A DNA stretch of 64,000 nt from Balamuthia mandrillaris (taxonomy: Eukaryota; Discosea; Longamoebia; Balamuthiidae): the NCBI GenBank assembly GCA_031835245.1, contig JAVKOQ010000030.1:137501-201500 (forward strand). Reading direction: 5' to 3'. The notes below the pieces were generated by a model. It did no database searches. It saw only the letters and a list, made by a program, of their open reading frames with translations, and was not told the origin of the DNA. Shown here piece after piece: positions 34,562 through 44,170 of this stretch (positions are counted from its first letter, which is position 1; each line of letters opens with the position of its first letter). The position numbers and the translations under genes were made by a program.

Positions 34562-35114
34562 GACAAATCGAGAAAAAAAGAGGCCCAAAAAATTTAACGT
34601 ACTGTGAGGACCGGCGTTAGCCATGGACAAGATACCGGGACCAGTGTGCTTCAACTTGAAGTTCTCATCCCTGAACTCTCCGCCCTATTGTTCAGTATTA
34701 CACACACACATAGAGCCAACTCTCCAATCAGCGGAAGCAAGAACGAAGAGAACAAGAAAGAAGCGCGACGTACGTAGATGCTCTCGCCACCAGTGCCGTC
34801 ACCGTTGGTGAAGTCACCACCCTGGATCATAAAGTCCTTGATGACTCTGTGAAAAGCGCAGCCCTATGCAAGCAGAACGATCAGAGTTTAACGCGTGTGC
34901 TCTTTGTTCTATTCTTTGGATTAATACAAAAAAAAAAAATCCAAACCTTGAAGTGGAGGTTCTTGCCAGAGCGGCCGCGGCCCTTCTCGCCGGTGCAGAG
35001 CGCCCTGAAGTTCTCGGCGGTCTTGGGCACGACGTCCGCGAACAATTCCATGGTGACGCGGCCGGCAGCCTCGCCGCCGATGGTGATGTCAAAGAACACG
35101 CGGGGGTTGCTCAT
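34207..35114 (-). CDS. Cyclophilin A (cytosolic peptidyl-prolyl cis-trans isomerase)
   Basis: Five exons run 35114-34947, 34863-34774, 34684-34603, 34497-34433 and 34320-34207, about 170 residues, the normal length. The start is [20 protein letters not shown]. Active-site residues are in place: [16 protein letters not shown] (catalytic Arg and Phe), then GSQFFICT, W in [12 protein letters not shown] and the end VIADCGQL. Cyclophilin A catalyses prolyl isomerisation in protein folding and is the cyclosporin target. A GA repeat at 34517-34556 sits in an intron. The final codon and stop overlap a donor site (see the possible alternative exon at 33821-34055). No TGTCGACA is seen upstream. Confidence 0.93.
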
Positions 35115-35630
35115 TCTCTCTCGTTTGTTCTTTGTGCTGCTGCTTGGGTGGGTGAGTGTGAGTGAGTGTGTGTTTTGTCGCACAGTTTTCCTCTGCTGCT
35201 ACTCTTTTTCTGTCGCCCTTTTTTTTTCTGTCTACGCATTTTTCTTCTAACGTATTTCGTGGAGCTGAGCGGGAACGTAGAATGTCTTGCGGGGCGGTGC
35301 GAGGGAGTGCGTATCGCGAGCATGGACAACCAAACGCTTGTTTCGGGGCTCTTCCCTAGCCAAAGAGGGGCTTAAGGTGGGATGGTGGAAATTCCGATGA
35401 AAAAAGTGTAAATGAATGCAGCGGAAATTTCGCGGCCAATCAGCCGAAGGAGATATACCACAACAAAAAAAGAAAAGAAAGACTGCGCCGTTGGCCAGGC
35501 TCAAACCGTTATCCTCCCTCCTTGCTCCTCTTCTTCGTATATCCTTCTTCTTGTTCTTCACGCCGTGCGCACCCTTTTTTAGCTCTCTCCAGCTTGGGGT
35601 TTTTATTTTTTGTCAAATTTATCGAGGGCC
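35115..35630. other. Intergenic region, divergent
   Basis: This 516-base gap separates the divergent starts of cyclophilin A and the unknown basic protein. Short frames exist on both strands but lack splice or codon support. I see no TGTCGACA or TGACGTCA site. A T-rich stretch precedes the plus-strand start. Confidence 0.5.
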
Positions 35631-37391
35631 ATGGCAAGCCAAGCAGCAGCAGCAAACGGCGAAAACGAACCGACGCCACCCGCCGCCACATATGGACCTC
35701 CAGAGGAAGAGGCGGCGGGGGCGGGGGCGGAGCTGTCAACTTCGTCGTTGTTAAAGGCGCCTCCTGCCACGCAAGCGATTCCCATTGTGGGCAAACCTCA
35801 CCGAAGCAAAAGCGTGGAGGCGGTGCCGTTACGACGAAAGGAGAAGGAGAAGGAAAAGGAGAAGGAGAAGGAGAAAGACAAGGAGAACAAGGTGAAAGCT
35901 CTCTTTGGCAGCTTACGCCTCAAAACGGTGCGGCACAGCCTCAAGAAAGCCAGCAGCTCCTCCGAGAGTCTCACCCTTAGCCGCCATAAAGAAGAGCCAG
36001 AAGAAGAAGCCGAACAAGAGGCGCCAGAGGAAACGCGCTCAGGCTCTTTCTTTCCCGTCAGAAGCACCACGAAACGTGAGAAGTATCACAAAAAGGCGAG
36101 GTCCTTGGGCAAGAACTCGTCAGCACTCGAAGGGCTGACTTGGCAGAGGAAAGCACACGTCGGCCCGCGAGACTTGGACATGCTCTATGCTTTGTTCCCT
36201 GAGGCCAAAGAAATGATATCAAAGGAGGCCAAAAAGGAGGAGGAGGAGAAGGAGAAAGAACGAAAAGGCAACGGGAGGAAGAAGGTTTCTGATTTTGTTT
36301 GGGACTTTGGAGATGGAAAAGAGGTGCCTCGTTTGCAGCGACGCAAGAAGAGAACTGGAGAAAGAGAAGAACAAAGAGGCACAGGAAGATGGAAGGGAAG
36401 GGGAAGTAAGAGCGAAGACGAAGGAAAGGAACACAGCTTGATGAAGATGGAAAAGCGCAAGAGAAAGAAACGAAAGAGCCGCAAACGCGAAAACGCAAAG
36501 GGAAAGGAAGCAGTCGAAGAACAAACGGAGCAATCAGAACAAACAGAATCTCCACCTGCGTCCCCATCTTTGTTTCGACGGCGTGGACGACAGCGGCGCT
36601 TGATGGTGCAGCGGAGCAACAACTTCCACGACGGAATACAACCCTCTATATCGGTTCACTCACGCTTTCACGACAGCAACAACAAGAAAGATGACGGCGC
36701 TGCACCAACATCAAGATTAAGAACAGCAACTGGAAAGGGAAAAGGAAAGGTAGTCCATTCTCCCAAGCGGCTGAAACAACAGGCGAGACGAGCTTCAACC
36801 GCGGTAGTGCTGGATCGGTCGCTGACCATGCTGGAGGATGATATCCAACAAAGGCCATTGCCTGAACCTCAGTACAACGGGTTGACACGACCCAAGCGGA
36901 ACCTCCGGTGGACGAGCGATGGCAGCACGGAGACCAGGATTCGAAGTTCCTCCTTGTCCTCCCTTTCCTCTTCCAGACGGGACGGCCAGGACTCAGATAC
37001 AGACACAGAGACTGACAATCCCTCCATCAATCCCGTTTCGCTTTCAGAGCCACGGCCTCCTTCCATGATGTTCCTACGCAAACCGCAGTTCAGTTTCAGC
37101 AACCTGGAAGCTGTTCTGAAGAACGAGGAGCTTACCGGCAGCTACGACAGTCCCTCGCGGCGGGATCACATCGTGAAAAGCCCTATCTCCTCGCGGTTTT
37201 CCAACATCATGATGGAGGGAAGGTCTCGCAGTTGGAGCGACAGCGATAGCTTCTCCTTTCAACCGCCGTTTGCTGGCAGCAGCTGCTCTGATGAAAGCGA
37301 CAGCTACTCCGACAGTGACACCAACCTTGATGAAGACATTCATATGGCTCGGTTAAACAAAGAGATGGATAGGATAAGCGTTGCACAATAA
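35631..37391 (+). CDS. Unrecognised intron-less basic, low-complexity protein
   Basis: A single open frame of 586 codons runs from the ATG at 35631. No known domain is visible. It is rich in Lys/Arg/Glu with a (KE)n coiled stretch near residue 80 and several basic clusters (KRKRKKRKSRKRE near residue 290) that could be nuclear signals. The C-terminal half is Ser/Asp-rich with short repeats (SRSWSDSDSFS, SDESDSYSDSDTN), typical of phosphorylated disordered tails. An island of more ordinary composition (GLTWQRKAHVGPRDLDMLYA, then DFVWDFGDGKEVPRL) around residues 165-235 may be the functional core. Most neighbours have introns, so the lack of any here is unusual. Confidence 0.7.
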   Translation: MASQAAAANGENEPTPPAATYGPPEEEAAGAGAELSTSSLLKAPPATQAIPIVGKPHRSKSVEAVPLRRKEKEKEKEKEKEKDKENKVKALFGSLRLKTVRHSLKKASSSSESLTLSRHKEEPEEEAEQEAPEETRSGSFFPVRSTTKREKYHKKARSLGKNSSALEGLTWQRKAHVGPRDLDMLYALFPEAKEMISKEAKKEEEEKEKERKGNGRKKVSDFVWDFGDGKEVPRLQRRKKRTGEREEQRGTGRWKGRGSKSEDEGKEHSLMKMEKRKRKKRKSRKRENAKGKEAVEEQTEQSEQTESPPASPSLFRRRGRQRRLMVQRSNNFHDGIQPSISVHSRFHDSNNKKDDGAAPTSRLRTATGKGKGKVVHSPKRLKQQARRASTAVVLDRSLTMLEDDIQQRPLPEPQYNGLTRPKRNLRWTSDGSTETRIRSSSLSSLSSSRRDGQDSDTDTETDNPSINPVSLSEPRPPSMMFLRKPQFSFSNLEAVLKNEELTGSYDSPSRRDHIVKSPISSRFSNIMMEGRSRSWSDSDSFSFQPPFAGSSCSDESDSYSDSDTNLDEDIHMARLNKEMDRISVAQ

Positions 37392-37794
37392 AGACTGCAG
37401 ACATAAAGAAGACCCGGCATTCTTTTCTCTCACGATTGGTTCCAAGAGTTGGATAACTAAGTATCACCGCTTGTGAGATACTGCTAGCTTTGTTTTGTTT
37501 TTTAAGAAAAGTTAGATCTATGATTTACGTTGTAGAGAGCAAAACGGAACAGCTCCTTTCAGCAGAACAGATAAACAACTAGCAATAGGCAGCCTTGGCA
37601 ACAGGTGTGGTCAATAATCCTTTCAACAACTGAAAGGGATAGCATTCGCCATTGAAATTATAAACGCGAAAAGGCACAACAGGTTGAAATCATTCGGTTC
37701 AGGTTGGAATATGTTCGCAATACTTAACAACAACAAGGAGTAAAAAGAGGCAACATTTTTTTTTTATACAAACAAGACAAGTACAAATAAGAAC
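37392..37794. other. Intergenic region between convergent genes
   Basis: I see no gene, known repeat or promoter palindrome. The region is the shared 3' flank of the basic-protein gene (+) and the GT90 gene (-). Confidence 0.5.
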
Positions 37795-39144
37795 TCAACA
37801 ACCAATTTCCAATTTTTCCCAACCCTCCCCACTTTGTTCTTCTGACCCCACTGAGCGCGATGGAGTGATGGAGGCCAGAGAGGACAGAAACTCCAACCAA
37901 TAACACTTTGTCATGGAAGGGGAGAGACGGTGGAGCACAAAATCCCGTCCAGCTCTTGCGATGGCTTTCATCCATGCAACAGTTTGTGGGTTGTCATCCA
38001 AAACCAACCGTAACCGCTCCTCCAAGTCAGACAGATCCGAACGAAGAGGCACAAAGTGAACCCAAGGACGGAGTTCCGAAAACCACTCGTCACCAGGATT
38101 CTTGGATATTTGCCAGAGCACCATGTGCGACATTGTTCTTCCATGGATATAGAGTTAGCAACAAGCTTTCCCTCCTTGCCTTCTCCTTGGTCGAAGCGAA
38201 AGGCTTCCATTTCTTGTTGAGCTTCGCTCGTTGTATGCACAAAACCGGAGAAGCCGGCGTCCAACAAATCAGGGTGTTGTAGGGAGAAAAGAACCAGCTT
38301 GGTGCGAAGTCTGTCTTTCCAGTTGTCCACTCTGTAGCCGCCTCCCGTTGTGGTTCCTCTCCACACTGCCAGCCGTTGCTTTCGTTCAAAAGTCTGCATC
38401 AGACCAATCCTTGCATCTTTTGGGAGGGCTTTTGAGTTTCTCATCAGCTCGGATGCAATGCGGGACGGAGTGTTGATGTTCTGGCTTATTACAAACGGAA
38501 AGTTGCTTTCGGGGCTGACCAATGGAACGGGTCCCCAAGTTGGTGCCTGGTTCAGTGAAGGAGGCCCATCATGATGCCAGAAGAAAAAGTCCACATCCGG
38601 AGCAACGCCCGCCTTGGACAGAAAGCATCGCAGTCCTTCCAACCGATAACTGGACCAATCGTGGTCAGGACAGAAATGCTGGGGCATAGAGCGCACGTCC
38701 AGCTTCTCGCACTTTCACCCTGAATGCGCCGCAAAGAAAATGGTTGTCTTTGGCCTCCATCCTGTCCTGGAGGAAGGCGTCCATGGCATCGCTCGGGTGG
38801 GCGTCCCCGATCCCAAAAGGAGAGCTCCTCCACGAGGAGAAAGAGCGGGAGAGAGACTCGAAGCCTTTTGCAGGGCATTGCCAGTAAATGCGCAACAAGT
38901 CAAAGGCCTCTGGCTCTCTGCCAGCCGTCTCCTTCTCCCATTCCCGTTCCACATGAAGGTCCCCTGGCGACAGGGGTGGAGGTACTGGAGCAGCTGGATT
39001 GATGTGAGTTTGAGCGGGGGCAGGAGGGGAGTGTGCGGTTCCTTCTGGGCATGTGGGAGGCGGTTGAAGTTGCAAGAACGTGCCGCAGAGCACAAACAGC
39101 ATTCCCACCACTCCCACCACTGCCAAGACCAACCTTTGCTGCAT
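37795..39144 (-). pseudogene. GT90/CAP10-like O-glycosyltransferase, reading frame interrupted
   Basis: The N-terminus is a signal anchor (LVLAVVGVVGMLFVLCGTFL) with a Pro-rich stem, as in Golgi type II enzymes. Conserved GT90 parts follow: DVDFFFWHHDGPP, KQRLAVWRGTTTGGGYR, HPDLLDAGFSGF, and the C-terminal ELRPWVHFVPLRSDLSDL. GT90 enzymes (CAP10, POGLUT) add xylose or glucose to glycans or EGF modules. The gene has no introns but needs a one-base frame change near 38715 (between AFRVK and CEKLDV) and another near 38130. At the second point about 25 family-typical residues of the sugar-nucleotide site (around the YxxLxDxxGxxxSxR segment) are missing. I read it as a recent pseudogene or an assembly error. 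Substrate EGF repeats are encoded in the same window, though linkage proves nothing. Confidence 0.65.
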
Positions 39145-39570
39145 CTCGTATCTTCACGGTCCTTGTGAGGTGCTGGCCTTCCCTTTGTTTGTGGGTGGGA
39201 GCACTTTGGCGGCGGATAACTCTTAGCGTATCTGCTTTGTTTTTCTTTTTGCTGATTGTAAGATGTTTGTTGAGTGTAGAGCGAGGGGAAAAAACATATT
39301 ATTATTCGGCCAGATGATATCCCTGATAAGGTAAGGTTTGGCAGGAGATGAGGAGACAAACTCATTCCCCCGCAGACGATAGAGATGGAACCACCACATC
39401 CTGTTTTGCCGTAGAGTAATGCTTCGTTGTAAGCAAAACGGGAGGACTAGCAGCTGAAATTTCAACGAGAAAAGGCAACCTTGGAACATTACTGAACTAA
39501 TAGGTTGCCCAGATTGTTCCGTTGATCTAAGAGGTGACGTCATTGATCTCACTTTTTTTTCTGACAGCAC

Positions 39571-39624
<54 letters not shown>
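39145..39624. promoter_or_regulatory. Divergent intergenic region with CRE site and GA repeat
   Basis: This gap separates the GT90 gene (-) and glutaredoxin (+). It holds a perfect TGACGTCA (CRE/bZIP) palindrome at 39535-39542, 83 bases before the glutaredoxin ATG, and a (GA)n tract at 39573-39622 that ends two bases before that ATG, so it is probably 5' UTR. A minus-strand open frame across 39223-39570 has no other support. Confidence 0.5.
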
Positions 39625-40326
39625 ATGAAGAAGGAGTGGGTATTACCGTTGCTGGTGCTTGGGTGGTTGTTCATTTCCTTCACGGTCGTTGTGTTTGCCA
39701 AGCGTCCCATCCTGAGGGCTGAAGAGCAGGAGCCCCACTACAAGGAGGGACAGCACAACCCTGCCTACCAACATGACAACCAAGACGAGGACGCAGAGGA
39801 CAATCGTTCTGCTCTGGAGGTGGTGCAAGACAAGATCAACTCTCACGACGTGATGTTCTTCTCCAAGAGCTATTGCCCTTTCTGCAGAAAAGCCAAGTCG
39901 CTTCTCAACTCAGAGAACATCCAGTATGAGGTTTTGGAACTTGACTTGCATCCCCGCGGAACTGAATTCCAGAACGCTCTGCTTGGTTCGTCCTTCCTCC
40001 CCTCTCCTCTTCAGCAGACTCTAAGATTAGCTTTCTCATGGTTGACATTCATGCAGAGTTGACTGGCCAAAAGACAGTACCAAACATATTTATCAAAGGT
40101 TTGTGCCAGCCCTTCTCTTCTCTCTTTTTTCTCTCTCTTTTCTCTCTCTCTCTCTCTCTCTTTTCTCTCTCTCTCTCTCTCTCTATCTCGCTCTCTTGTT
40201 CTCTCCCTCTCTCTCCCTCTTTATTGTAGCATGACAGTGTTTCATATAATAGGCAAGCACCTTGGTGGCAGCGATAAGCTGTATGAGGCCCACAGCCAAG
40301 GAGAACTGAGAGCAATGCTAGCATAA
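39625..40326 (+). CDS. Membrane-anchored secretory-pathway glutaredoxin
   Basis: Three exons join at about 39984/40055 and 40099/40252, giving about 180 residues. An N-terminal hydrophobic segment (VLPLLVLGWLFISFTVVVF) acts as signal peptide or anchor, and an acidic luminal linker follows. The glutaredoxin fold has the dithiol active site YCPFCRKAK, then the cis-proline motif TVPNIFIKG and the glutathione-site GGSDKLYEAH. This layout matches yeast Grx6/Grx7, which act in the ER and Golgi using glutathione, although those are monothiol and this one keeps CPFC. A CT repeat fills intron 2 (40138-40195). Confidence 0.88.
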
Positions 40327-40636
40327 GAATAAACATTGCTGTTTTTCATCAGCGTATTTTGCACACAGAGGGAGAGATGGAGGCGTAAAGGAAAAGTCAA
40401 CGAGAGAGAAACACTTTCCTTGGATTGTCCATTTCCCAACCCTCCAAAGCGGAGAGCTTCCATGCTCCCTCTTGCCTAACTCTTGCTTTGCCCAATGGGC
40501 AAGGGCAACAGTTGGCCATCCCAGGAAACTTTAAGGTAGCGTAACTAATTAAGGTGGTTGCTCCAAATTAGCCAAACAAAAAGAAGAAAAAAAAGAAAAA
40601 GAGTAGTGGAGAAAGCAAAGAGAGAAAGAGAGAGAA

Positions 40637-40679
<43 letters not shown>

Positions 40680-40698
40680 AGAGAGGAGGCCAGTAGAA
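40327..40698. other. Intergenic region and (GA)n 5' leader
   Basis: No gene is seen. A (GA)n tract at about 40640-40678 lies 20 bases before the transporter ATG. The nearest upstream gene also has GA immediately before its start, unlike the CT-sense polarity of introns. Confidence 0.5.
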
Positions 40699-42547
40699 AT
40701 GGTGGAGGAAGAAGGAGGCATAGAGGTTCTTGGCAGTCCGATGCTGGTGGATGAAGATGAAGCGACTCCACTGCTCGCTACGGACAGCACAACGGACTTG
40801 CTGCTGCCCATAAACCCCTCCTCTGATCTTGGCAAGCAACTCATCAAGACGCGTCGTGTGGAGGCTTCTGTGCCTAGCTCCATGCTGAACCTCACGAACA
40901 GCATCGTGGGCGTTGGCATCCTCTCCATTCCGTACTCCTACAAACTCTCTGGCGTGTTTCCTGGCCTTTTCTTCACATTCTTCGTGTGGATGGCCTCCAG
41001 CTACTCGTTTCAGGTTAGTCCTTGCGTTTCCACGAGGCTTTTTTTTTGCGAAAGCTCTCTTTTTTTGTTTGTTTTAACAAAGAAACCCCTTGTGCTTTGT
41101 AATCCAGGTGTTGGGCATCCTTTCGGAGCGTACGGCTTGCTTTACGTACAAAGGCATAGCGTTGTTCACGTGGGGACGCTTTGTTGCGCTGGTGGGAGAG
41201 CTGGCTATTCTGCTCTATACGTATTTATCTCTGATCGCTCGGCCGATGATCTTGTCTGACTACACCGTTGCCATTCTCTCCAACTGGTATTTGCATTACT
41301 TTGTGTTTCTTCTTTCCGCTTTCCATAGTCTATGAAGTGCTTTGCAAAGTAGTATACTCCTTTCTCACCACAAACAATAACACATGAACAAAAGGGTGGA
41401 CAAGGACTCAGTTCTATTAAAGGACTGGTTCATCATTCTGATCGTAACGGTGGTGTGCTTGTTGCCTTTGGCATCGTTGCCCAACATTGATGCACTCCGC
41501 TTTTCCAGTTTCTTCAGCTTGGTGTGCGTCATCTTTTCTCTAGGGGTGGTTGTGCTTCGTTTCTTCCAGACCTTTCATTGGGATGCTGCCGAGCTCAAGA
41601 AGCAGTTTTTGCACATGGAACCTTTCAACTGGCAGCTCGATATGTTTATGAGTTTCGGTCTCCTCATCGTTTCCTTCACTGCTCACTTTAATCTTCCTCT
41701 TATCTATGGTGAACTCAAGGTACTGCACGAGCTCTCTCTCTCTCTCTCTCCCTCTGTTACAATGAAATACTGACTCTAAACCATTAGAATCGTTCAACCC
41801 GCAAGATCAACACCGTCATTTACTCCTCCTCAACCCTCTGTCTCTTTCTCTACACCACCATGGGACTCTTTGGCTACATGACCTTCCTGAACGACACCAA
41901 AGACAATATCTTGAACAACTATGGAGGCGGCAGCCATGATGTCCCTGTTCTCATCGCCCGCATTGCCCTTTGTCTCGCTATCATCTTCTCCTATCCTCTC
42001 ACGTCTTTTGCTTGCCGCAACGCTATAATGGTCATTTTCTTCTTCGAGTCCAAGTTCAGCTGGATACGGTATTTTGCTGTAACAATCCTCATTGTTGGAT
42101 CAACGTCACTTCTTGCTTTCGTTTTGCCAAACATTAGAGCCATCTTTGGATTTTCTGGAGGTAGCGTTACTTCATTCTGTTTTGTCTTATTTCCTTTCTC
42201 CTGTTTCTTTGCCACTTCTGTTTCCCTTCGTCTTTTTGTTTTTGAAAGTTTACTGACGTTATTTGATTTTCCCCGCAGCTATTTTTGGGGTATGTTTCGT
42301 GTTCTTCCTTCCTGGCCTGTTTTACCTCCGTCTGCCGGATGAGGAGCCAACGCTAGCAAAACCCACCAAAACCATCAACGGCTCCTCCCAAGTGTTGGTG
42401 GAAGAGGCTGGTTACGTTGCCCTTCACCGCCAAGCCAACTGGAAGTCTCTTCGTAGAAAGATTGGGGCCTGGTTTCTGATGATAACCGGCGTGGTGTTAG
42501 GTGTAATGGGCACCATCGGAAGCATCATAAATCTCAAAGATACATAA
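40699..42547 (+). CDS. Amino acid/auxin permease (AAAP/SLC38-type) transporter
   Basis: This six-exon gene codes for about 480 residues. After an acidic N-terminus the first membrane helix carries the family signature SMLNLTNSIVGVGILSIPY, where the substrate and Na+ or H+ bind in SLC38/AVT proteins. About ten further hydrophobic segments follow (for example LVGELAILLYTYLSL, WFIILIVTVVCLLPLA, SFGLLIVSFTAHFNLPLIY, ending with LMITGVVLGVMGTIGSII), which gives the usual eleven-helix layout. SFTAHFNLPLIY corresponds to the conserved helix 6-7 region. The likely role is amino-acid movement across the plasma or vacuolar membrane. Introns hold CT repeats (for example near 41733). Substrate cannot be predicted. 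Confidence 0.88.
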
Positions 42548-42710
42548 GACATGCCTCAGCAATGCCTTCTTTTTTTTTTTTTTCGTTTTCTCGTTCATCG
42601 ATTCTCCCAATAAAAAAAAAAAAAATAATCAGGTCGACGCGATTGAAAAAAAGGCGGGAAAAAAGAAAAAGAAACCAAAGAAAGGGAGGCCTCCCGCTAC
42701 TCAAAAAGAA

Positions 42711-44128
42711 ATGGAAGTTGGAGGTGGTGCGAAGGAGCCAGACAGCGAGAGTGGTGCGTTTGTTTGTTTACGTTTGGTGGGCATTTGTTTTTTTGTCCTG
42801 ATGCCACTGTATTTTTGTGTGGCACTTCAAGAAGAGAGCAGCGCCCTGGAGGAGAACTTGTCGGATGACTTCCAACCAAGCAAAAGGGAGCGTTTGGGAA
42901 CTGCCACTAGAAAGAAGAGGAAGCGTAATGAACGGGGCACAAACGTAGCAAACGAATACAATGGCACCACAAGTCCCAGCAATGGGCGTACCAAAAAGAG
43001 AAGGAGAGCTGCGGTTCAAACTAAACAAAGCAAACACACTCAGGTATTACTACTCACTTGGACAAACCACAGAATATGAACAGAATATGGACTAATTATC
43101 GGCCGAAGAAGCCACTCAAAGGCAGCCTCGAAAGCTTTTGGGGAGGCACCCTGAGCGCCACAAGTTCCACGAGCAAAAAGAACACCAACTCGCACTCTGC
43201 TACCGAGATAGTCATTCCAGACACCAGCGAAGACTCGGACTCGAAACAAGACGCCATAGGCAAAGGCCGTTCTCGTCGCGTGGTCGAGCAGTTACTAACA
43301 AAAGGGCTAAACGGAGGAGAAGTGAAGAAAGAAAAGAAAGAAACAGACACAACAGAAAATGAAGCAACAAACTTTCTCAGCTCACCAGAAGAGAGTGCCT
43401 CGAACCCTCCTCCACTCAGGATAGCCAAAAGACAGCGCGGTAGAAAAGTTATGAGCGACAAGGAAACACAAAAGGCAGAGGAACATCCGACGCCGGAAGA
43501 GGAACCAAAGAAGGAAGAGAACGACCCACACCAATCGACCAACGAAAAGCAACAAGGAAACTTTCCCATCACTTTCTCAAAAACTCTTACTGGGGAATGG
43601 ATGGTCAAGTTGCCAAAGAGGTCGAAGGAACAACGCAGAGCTGCGGCACAAAACACAAAGGGCAGAACGGCAAGACAGAACGACACCGCCAACACAACAG
43701 GCAAGTAAACCTTTTTTGTTTCGCATTCAACCTTCGTGCAACACTGACACTATTCTTATGGCTCGGATACCACAGAGTTTTTCCTCAGCAACGCACAGAA
43801 GAAAGAACGAAGGCAATTGGAAACTCAGAAGGAGTTGCAATTGGCGGTACAGCGAACAAGAGAGTTAACATCGGAATGGAGCAGTGGAAGACAATTACAT
43901 CCATTTTTACTCGCAGCCGCGCATAAATCAGGGTCGATGTCAAAAGAACAGGAGATAAACTTGGAGAAAGAAACAGATAAAGTATCACCCGCGGATGTTT
44001 CAATCATCACCAGAGCAGATGTTATGGCGGAAATACAGTCCGAGTATTTCCATGCAGATAGAGGATGGGTTCTTGTGGCGGACAAAGATATTTCTTGCAT
44101 AGCCTACTCACCTGCGGTATACATTTTT

Positions 44129-44170
<42 letters not shown>

